From: Dictyocoela muelleri
Lineage: Eukaryota; Microsporidia
NCBI GenBank assembly: GCA_016256075.1
Contig: SDVU01000084.1
Span: forward strand, 1 to 21,982
Reading direction: 5' to 3'
Length of the DNA stretch: 21,982 nt
Positions 16,367 to 21,982 of the stretch are shown piece after piece; the stretch's first letter is position 1, and every line of letters starts with the position of its first letter. Position numbers and translations under genes: made by a program. A model generated the notes under the pieces. It was not told the origin of the DNA. It ran no database searches and worked only from the letters and a program-made list of their open reading frames with translations.

Positions 16367-16914
16367 AAGTTCTGAATGATGCTTTTTCTTTCCTAATAGA
16401 AAATTTGAACATTATCACTCTTTTAAATGAAAACTACTAAGCCATATCGCAACAATTTGAAATTGTGTAGTTCATTTTTTAAATTCCATTTCTTCCAATA
16501 AATTTGAAATTTAAACGTAAAAATGATTATGAGAATAATATGAAACAGCTGGTTTAAGAGAATATAAAAAAAATTTAAAATATAAATCACAAAAAAAAGT
16601 ACATATTATATAAAAATTAGTAAAAACAGTATATTCTTAAAATTAAAACACTTTGGACGTCAACATACAATCAGTAATGATTAAAAATACTTAAGCTCTA
16701 TATTTTTAGAGCGCGAGGTTATACATATATATGTAGGGAGACGAGTAAAGTTATTGTATGGATCAAAAATATTTTTTAATTTTTTGGAAGAAATGGAATT
16801 TGAAAAAAATAATTTTAAAAAAGCTATACATGGTTTGAAATATATTCATTAAAAATAATATTTTGTTAGATAGCGTAATAGATATCAATCTTGAATATAA
16901 AATTCAAATGTTAT
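16367..16914. repeat. A+T-rich stretch with a spaced inverted repeat, no gene
   Basis: TTTAAATTCCATTTCTTCCA (about 16478-16497) recurs inverted at about 16784-16803 (TGGAAGAAATGGAATTTG), framing a possible 330-bp MITE (16475-16808). A short hairpin CTCTATATTTTTAGAG lies near 16695. No coding pattern and no clear target duplication. Confidence 0.5.
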
Positions 16915-17116
16915 GTTTCGAACGGTTAGTGCCGATTGCCTTAAACCCCCTCTCATAATTCCCGTGCGACATATCTCCCTTTTTTTCATAATTCCATTTG
17001 CCATAAACATAAAATTAAAAGAAACTTATCAGAAAATATAAAAAATAAATATACAAATCAATTAAACATTCAATTAAATTGAATCTTTTATGATATAAGA
17101 ATCTCATAGATAGTTA

Positions 17117-18901
17117 TTAATCCTTCAGAGTGGGATTACTAAGGTCTTTGAATTGTTTTATCTTACTCGATATACCTTTTTTTCGCCTTTTAGGCTCACC
17201 ACCAACAATTAATCTAGATACGTCAATTTCATTTGCGAGGTGAAAATCTTTTTTGGCAAAAGTTAAATATACGATCGGAGGGAAAAGTATACGGTCGGAA
17301 GGAAAATTTAGTAAATTTTAATGATAAAAGGGGGGAAATTTCATAAAATAGAGGTAAATTTATTTGACGCTCTAATGTGTATTTTGCTATAGATAACATA
17401 TGAAAGTTTAATATTGACGAAAATATTAATTTAAAAAACGGAGGGAAAAATTAAAAAGGTGAGGGGGGAATTAAAAGGATGGGGGAATTAAAAAGCAAGA
17501 AATTTAATCGTTAATTTTTTGGGGGTCTTATTAAAAACACCCCCCCCCCCCAAAAAAAAACCTTATAAAAAAACACACCCCTAAAGTCCCGTTAGAAAAA
17601 ACACATTTTATAATATTTTTTTGATACGCTATATTAATTTAACAGTTTAAAAAATATATTAAAATTTAAATTTTTATAGCCCTTATAATTTTCCTTACGG
17701 CTCTATGATTTACCCCCTCCACCTTTTAGAATTTACACTCCATTTTATCATTAACTTTTACCAAATTTTCCCTCCGACCGTATAATTTTCCCTTCGACCG
17801 TATATTTAACTTTTGCCTCTTTTTCCTTATCAAAAATTTCACTAAATTAGGACTAGTCTTGTTAATAGCACGGCTAAGCCTCTAATTAGACTCTTCTGCG
17901 CCGTTATTTGTTCTAGAGCTCACATTACCGTACTTTGACCATATTTATCGTTTAAACCGAAGTTGGCACGAATTAATCTAATTGTATCTAATATAACTGA
18001 AAAAATCTATTGTTATGCTTCGAACATGAAAATTTTTTAAAAAATAATTTTGGCACATATCAATATTATTTAAAGATATTAATGCAAGTGCTGTAATGTT
18101 TTGCACTGTGTTTAGAAAATTGGTATTATCTTCGTATAAAGTGCTTAAACCTAAATTATTAAGCTTTTTCCATATTGCCTGTCCGAAGTGAAAAAAACAG
18201 CCTGAAATTTCCGTTCCAGAAAAAAAAAACTGTTCTTACAGCATTATATGTAGCATATTTGAAGTCTATTAGAAAACTCATAGGTTCAAAATGATATAAA
18301 GCTCCATTTTATTATGTTCAACATTCTTAAAATGTATTATCTGTTTTATCTTCTAGAAAACAATACATCAAAGGGAAGGCTTGGGCTCTAAATTCCTTAA
18401 ATATTATATATAGTTAAAAAAATGATTTTGATGATGATTTAAATGTACCATCCATGATAATTTTAAATTGTTCATGTCGTAAGCCCCTACATATAAAATC
18501 ATGATCGCCCATTATAACCATTTTTCTTTCTATAAATGAATTATATAACTGGTCTTTTGCTATATTTCATATCAAAGTAACTTGGATCCCAGTATTCTTC
18601 GTTCAATATTGAGTAAGGAAGGATTTTACTACAAATCTATATAAAAGTCTTTAGTTTATCAATGAAGGTAATCTACTAATGGCATTTCATAATCGTATTG
18701 AAGCTTAGATCTCTTAGAGATCTGTTTAAAACTTCTTATCCAGATAAATTCGGCCTCTTAAGTAATTTATATTGAACAAGCTCTTTAAGCTGTAAAATAT
18801 AAATCTTGTCTACATAACTTGTATGTATATGTATGCCACTATTGAAAAGAAATGCATCTCTTTTATTTATCAGTCTCACATAAAAATTTCTTTTTAGACA
18901 T
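17117..18901 (-). pseudogene. MULE transposase pseudogene, interrupted
   Basis: Reading the minus strand from a possible start at 18901 (MSKKKFLCETD), the visible blocks are as follows. CRGLRHEQFKIIMDGTFKSS (about 18500-18440) carries the first catalytic Asp in MDGTF. LIDFKYATYNAVRTVF (about 18275) has the D-F-x-x-A pattern of the second Asp. GTEISGCFFHFGQAIWKKLN (about 18215-18155) is the hallmark C-x-F-H-F-x-Q motif. Then come LSTLYEDNTNFLNTVQNITA and VSSRTNNGAEESN (about 17920-17880), the R-T-N-N-x-x-E motif with the final Glu. After the inserted element the frame resumes near 17246 (DFHLANEIDVSRLIVGGEPK) and ends with LSNPTLKD at 17117. Several stops and shifts, besides the insertion, make it dead. 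Motif order matches the MULE transposase domain well. Confidence 0.8.
17255..17817. mobile_element. 563-bp TIR element inserted in the MULE transposase
   Basis: The left end GGCAAAAGTTAAATATACG is matched by the complemented right end GGCAAAAGTTAAATATACGG, with similarity continuing for about 70 bp. In this region CGATCGGAGGGAAAA/ACGGTCGGAAGG-like blocks are repeated twice per arm. Flanks TCTTTTTT (17247-17254) and TCTTTTTC (17818-17825) match at 7 of 8. The interior holds G-runs and a C-run (17540-17552) and no recognisable transposase. It is non-autonomous. GG ends with an 8-bp duplication again resemble the Merlin elements here. Confidence 0.8.
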
Positions 18902-19059
18902 TTCTAATAATATTTTTCTGTTGTAGTCTCTCTGTTCATGTGAAATATGTAATTATTTATAGAGTAAAAAATTTGCGATTCTATCATTTTGCCCAGATTA
19001 TCTCTGTCATTTACAGGGGTTAGAATTTTATAATTTTTTGTTTATTAAAAGCAAAAATT

Positions 19060-19158
19060 ATGGCAAATGGAAATTATGACAAGCGAGAATTAGGGCAAAT
19101 TGGAATTATGACAAGCGGAAATTATGACAGGCGGAAATTATGACAATCGGAAGTTACC
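19060..19158 (-). repeat. MULE right-end subterminal tandem repeats
   Basis: About five units of the form GGAAATTATGACAAGC stand head to tail, ending in GACAATCGGAAGTTACC. Two inverted units appear at the left end (16955-17000). Arrays of short motifs near the ends often serve as transposase-binding sites. Confidence 0.7.
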
Positions 19159-19242
19159 GGTTTGAACATCTTGTGTTAATTTAATAACTAATCGAGGAAT
19201 TAAATTAATCGATCAGACTACAGGAGTAATATATAGTTTTTC

Positions 19243-19575
19243 AGGTCGAGATAGCCGTTTAATATTAGTATAATATGGGAATTATGTAGAAGAAGCCTTC
19301 TAAGGCATTTTATGAATTTACTATAATGTTTTAAAACTTCTTATAATATATATCGATCTATAAGTGCCTTTCTAGGTATTTGTAATGAATGCAGCGGCGC
19401 ATCTCGGTAATACAGATGTGAAAATTATAAAAAAATTATAAAATACCTCTAATTACCTATATCTGCCGAGTCATTAATAAAACAAAATCGCGTAAAGAAC
19501 TTACCCTATAGTAGCTTATGAATGACGTATTACTGAAGACCAAGAGACAAAGGTCTAAAGACTACAAGTTTATCG
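19243..19575 (+). repeat. SINE-like repeat copy 5, inverted orientation, decayed
   Basis: The only copy in plus orientation. GGTCGAGATAGC (19244-19255) corresponds to the tRNA-like head; AGCGGCGCATCTCGG (19392-19406), GAGTCATTAATAAAAC, CGCGTAA and GACCAAGAGACAAAGGTCT (19538-19556) are complements of the shared body blocks. The tail beyond 19575 is not recognisable. Confidence 0.6.
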
Positions 19576-20147
19576 ACACAAAGAATAAATAATAGACATT
19601 AACATCATTTATATATTTTAAAATAGTTTTTTTGTAAAAATTTCTAAATTTTAGCAAATAAATTTTCTTTTTTAATATAATTTTGTTTAAATAAATATTT
19701 TTTTTGTTTATACATAGAAAATATTTATTGGTGCTTATATAAATCGATAAATGAACCATTTTCACACTAGAAAATATTTATATGTATGTTTTTCTTGTAT
19801 TAAAAAATATGTAATATTAACACTAATATTGATTTTGTTATTTTTTGAAAACTCTCAGAAGAACTTTCCTTTTATTTTGAAACATTAAGTCATGATTTCT
19901 CAATTGAAATGTGTTAGAACAATCATATAATAAGTTTAAATATTTTAATTCAATAATTTTAATGGCAGTAGTGATTTAAGGAAAAAAATAATACTGATAA
20001 ATAAATTTAATCTGACACAAAAATTAAAATGACTATCAAAATTTATGTTTCAGGTTCGTAAATAATTATTAATGTTTTAAAATAAACCTATTAAGCTAAT
20101 TTTAGGCTACTTTAAAAACTTTTAAAACCAAGCCATCAGAAAAATAA
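19576..20147. other. Intergenic A+T-rich stretch upstream of the 166-residue gene
   Basis: No convincing gene. The minus-strand open stretch at 19562-19765 is dominated by Lys, Ile and Tyr codons expected from the base composition. Just upstream of the next gene, TTTAAAAACTTTTAAAACC (20110-20128) is a possible TATA-like stretch. Confidence 0.4.
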
Positions 20148-20648
20148 ATGTTGAAATTTGTTAAAGACGACGAAATAATTTTTGAAGTAAAACTGGATGA
20201 GATAGAACCATTATCATACATTACTTTTGAAGAAATAGTATCTTTACAAACAGATAGCGATATTTTTTTCGCAATGTTGTTTTCTGGAGAAATAAAAACT
20301 GTTTATCTTGTTGATAATATTGCATCTATGAGGTATGGTAAAATTGGCGATCAATTGTGTATTTTTGATATTAAAGATCCAGTAAATAGACTTAAATCTG
20401 ATAAAATATGGATATTTATTTTGTCTAAGAATTTTACTTTAGATGAAAATTATCAAGCAGATTTTTTATGTGATGAAAAAGATATAGGCAAAAATCGTAA
20501 ATATTTAGATAAAATTACAAAAACTTTAAATTTTGATGATGATACACTAACACCATCTGTTTTCTTTTTATATTTTGTTATTTATACGTTTTTATTTGCA
20601 TCTTTATCGACACTTTATGTAATTGCAATTAAATGGTATATTTTATGA
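20148..20648 (+). CDS. Hypothetical protein with C-terminal membrane segment, 166 residues
   Basis: An intact single-exon frame and the longest open frame in the window. Residues 1-135 are soluble-looking and acidic (MLKFVKDDEIIFEVKLDEIE, then YLVDNIASMRYGKIGD, KSDKIWIFILSKNFTLDENY and FDDDTLTPS). Residues 136-162 are strongly hydrophobic (FFLYFVIYTFLFASL, LYVIAI), and only a few residues (KWYIL) follow. There is no amino-terminal signal. This layout suggests a tail-anchored membrane protein facing the cytosol, which is an inference from hydrophobicity. I do not recognise the family. Codon use (GAA, AAA, ATT, TTT) is regular and unlike the broken frames around it. The start at 20148 is the first Met; the region before it is A+T-rich with CCAAGCC about 12-18 bases upstream. 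Neighbours are repeats, so context gives no hint of its role. Confidence 0.7.
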   Translation: MLKFVKDDEIIFEVKLDEIEPLSYITFEEIVSLQTDSDIFFAMLFSGEIKTVYLVDNIASMRYGKIGDQLCIFDIKDPVNRLKSDKIWIFILSKNFTLDENYQADFLCDEKDIGKNRKYLDKITKTLNFDDDTLTPSVFFLYFVIYTFLFASLSTLYVIAIKWYIL

Positions 20649-20693
20649 TAGAAAGTATAAAATAAACAACAAAATGTAGATATTTTAATTTTC

Positions 20694-20753
20694 AATGTTC
20701 TTAATATTAATTTAATGTTCTTAATATTAATTTAATGTTCTTAACATTATTAT
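20694..20753 (+). repeat. Three 20-bp tandem units downstream of the 166-residue gene
   Basis: AATGTTCTTAATATTAATTT occurs twice exactly (20694-20733), then once with changes (AATGTTCTTAACATTATTAT). The units contain the palindromic core TTAATATTAA and could affect 3'-end formation, but nothing shows that. Confidence 0.9.
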
Positions 20754-21499
20754 TTATTACATATATTTAATATTCTAATTACAATATTACCAACATTAAA
20801 ATCATTAAGAATATATTATCATTATAAATATTTGTTATGTTCTGTATTTAAATATCATTAAATTTATTAATTTCTTTCTATCTATCTATCTTCAAATTAT
20901 TTCTTTAATCATTCGTTTAAAATATTTATTTTTATACTTATTTAATTTAATCTTTTTTTAATTTTTAAGTCATTTACAAAAATTTAGTCAGTTAATTAGA
21001 CAAAGAGAATATTATCGCTATATAAACTATTAATAAATTTATTTCAATCTCGTTAAAATAAATAGTAATTTTTTAAACAAAATAATTGATTAATTATATT
21101 TTATTAGATTATATTTTATATATAGAAAAATATTGTATCAAATATAAATTTAGAAAATAGAGATATTTTGGAGATAAAATTTGCATTTTTATTTAGTAAA
21201 TTTCAAATTTAATAGGTTTAACATTGATTAATCTCTGATTTTTTTAAAAGCCTAATCTTTTTCCGATAATAAATCTTAAATTATAAAATTCGACAAAAAT
21301 AAGAAAAGTAATACAATAACCTTTCTCAAATCGGAACCTCCCGCAACGAATCCTCCATAACGGAACCTACATAATATCGTATTTTTTTATAAAAATGCTA
21401 GTTTTATCTATTTAATTGGATTATTACTTGAAAAATCGGAAAACATGTTTCTTTATTATCATTAAAAATTTATATCGTAATTCCCCAATTATTTTACGT
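20754..21499. other. No gene found
   Basis: A+T-rich sequence with short repeats (TCTATCTATCT at 20877-20890). TATTTATTACATATAT at 20750-20766 recurs at 21625-21641, on the other side of the G+C-rich island. No coding pattern. Confidence 0.5.
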
Positions 21500-21618
21500 T
21501 TAGGGGCACAAACAAGCACGCCGCTGGCAAGAGCGCGACAACCTTTCTTTTGCGAGATTAAAACCCCAAGACCATCCGGGAGAGATGACCAACACCCTTA
21601 CCGTTAGGCTGTAAGGTT
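21500..21618. other. G+C-rich island, possible degenerate tRNA-like sequence on the minus strand
   Basis: About 115 bp stand out in an otherwise extremely A+T-rich window (blocks CACGCCGCTGGCAAGAGCGC and ACCATCCGGGAGAGATGACC). On the minus strand 21618-21540 can be drawn as a tRNA-like fold: AACCTT at one end pairs with AAGGTT at the other, and GCCTAACGGTAAGG looks like a D-arm. Against a tRNA: position 8 is C, the T-loop lacks TTCRA, and the anticodon stem is poor. Alternatives are a structured RNA, an alien fragment, or the 3' end of a mobile element. Confidence 0.3.
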
Positions 21619-21867
21619 AAAATATTATTTATTACATATATATTTAATAATATTTTAAATTTTTAATTATACGCCGTGTATTTAAAACTTTAAATCATGG
21701 GGGTAAATTTAGGACCCAAAAGGAAGAGTATTTTTTATGTTTTACACCAATATCCCAATAAATAAAAAAGTTTGGATCAGGTGCATTTTAGATGGCTAAA
21801 AAGGGGATGTACAATTTTTTTTAAAAAAATCCTTATGTACACATCTACGAAATGTTAATAAAAAAAT

Positions 21868-21982
21868 TTATTTAATTATAAATTCAATTAAGGCTTGGAA
21901 TGCTTTTTCGCCTTCATTTCTATTCAACATATATCTTAAAAGATATATATCTATAAGCCGACTTACTCTATGTCGCCTTAAT
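21868..21982 (-). CDS. Merlin/ISXO2-like transposase C-terminus, runs off right edge
   Basis: The minus strand is open from the window edge to a stop at 21868-21870, giving 37 residues that include LRRHRVSRLIDIYLLRYMLN and RNEGEKAFQALIEFIIK. The R-x-x-x-L-x-x-Y-L-x-R-x-M-x-x-R pattern followed by a short helix and the stop is how ISXO2/IS1016-type transposases end. No break is visible in this short piece, so the copy could be less decayed than the others, but most of it is outside the window. TIRs for its near end were not identified; an inverted pair GATGTACA/TGTACACATC lies at 21806-21845. Confidence 0.5.
   Translation of the reverse strand, partial: LRRHRVSRLIDIYLLRYMLNRNEGEKAFQALIEFIIK

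Larger units (their letters stand above)
16924..19158 (-). mobile_element. Decayed MULE (Mutator-like) transposon with nested TIR element
   Basis: The left end GGTTAGTGCCGATTGCCTTA and complemented right end GGTAACTTCCGATTGTCATA are terminal inverted repeats. The flanking 9 bases GTTTCGAAC (16915-16923) and GGTTTGAAC (19159-19167) match at 7 of 9; 9-bp duplications are typical of Mutator-like elements. Near both ends the motif CATAATT(T)CC is repeated: several units at 19060-19150 (GGAAATTATGACAAGC) and two at 16955-17000. A MULE transposase remnant lies inside on the minus strand, interrupted by an inserted element at 17255-17817. Confidence 0.82.

Noticed and set aside
19562-19765. 67-codon minus-strand open frame
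   Set aside because: Made of Lys, Ile, Tyr, Asn and Phe as base composition predicts, with no motif and part of it in SINE-like sequence.

Overview
This window looks like a piece of a strongly A+T-rich, compact eukaryotic nuclear genome, most likely a microsporidian. The reasons are the extreme base bias, very short intronless genes, a CCC triplet directly before one start codon next to a TATA-like stretch, and repeated remains of ISXO2/IS1016-type (Merlin superfamily) transposases, which are common in Microsporidia. The taxon is an inference: no rRNA or housekeeping gene is present to settle it.

Almost all of the window is a layered transposon graveyard. Bases 1-4300 hold the edge of a Merlin-type transposase, a tRNA-derived SINE-like copy, and a 2.7-kb foldback element (1063-3807). 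The foldback's arms are mirror-image 22-bp minisatellites, and inside it sits a 679-bp terminal-inverted-repeat (TIR) element that carries a further near-perfect palindrome. A MITE with an 8-bp target duplication follows. Bases 4530-7500 hold a complete but decayed Merlin element with a perfect 8-bp target duplication, two related transposase remnants and a TA-flanked MITE. Bases 8085-10800 hold two more SINE-like copies; one was split by a second, smaller foldback element, the other by two palindromic elements. Bases 11748-14942 are a whole decayed hAT element with a whole decayed Merlin element inserted in it. Bases 15892-16356 are the cleanest SINE-like copy, flanked by a 10-bp direct repeat. 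Bases 16924-19158 are a decayed MULE, again with a TIR element inserted in its transposase. A plus-strand SINE-like copy follows, and another Merlin-type transposase runs off the right edge.

Only two open, undecayed-looking host genes are visible. One is a 96-residue single-domain protein (9121-9411, minus) whose pattern resembles the nucleoplasmin-like domain of fungal and insect FKBPs. The other is a 166-residue protein with one C-terminal membrane segment (20148-20648, plus). No host operon or pathway can be reconstructed.

The most interesting structural signals are three. First, a foldback family has ends CAGGG(T/C)ATT, TA target duplications and 22-bp tandem arrays in its arms. Second, a SINE-like family of about 465 bp has intact pol III A and B boxes. 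Third, several insertions have 8-bp target duplications and GG-type ends, which suggests that Merlin-type transposases mobilised small palindromic elements. All boundaries were read by eye from the sequence; no database search was possible.
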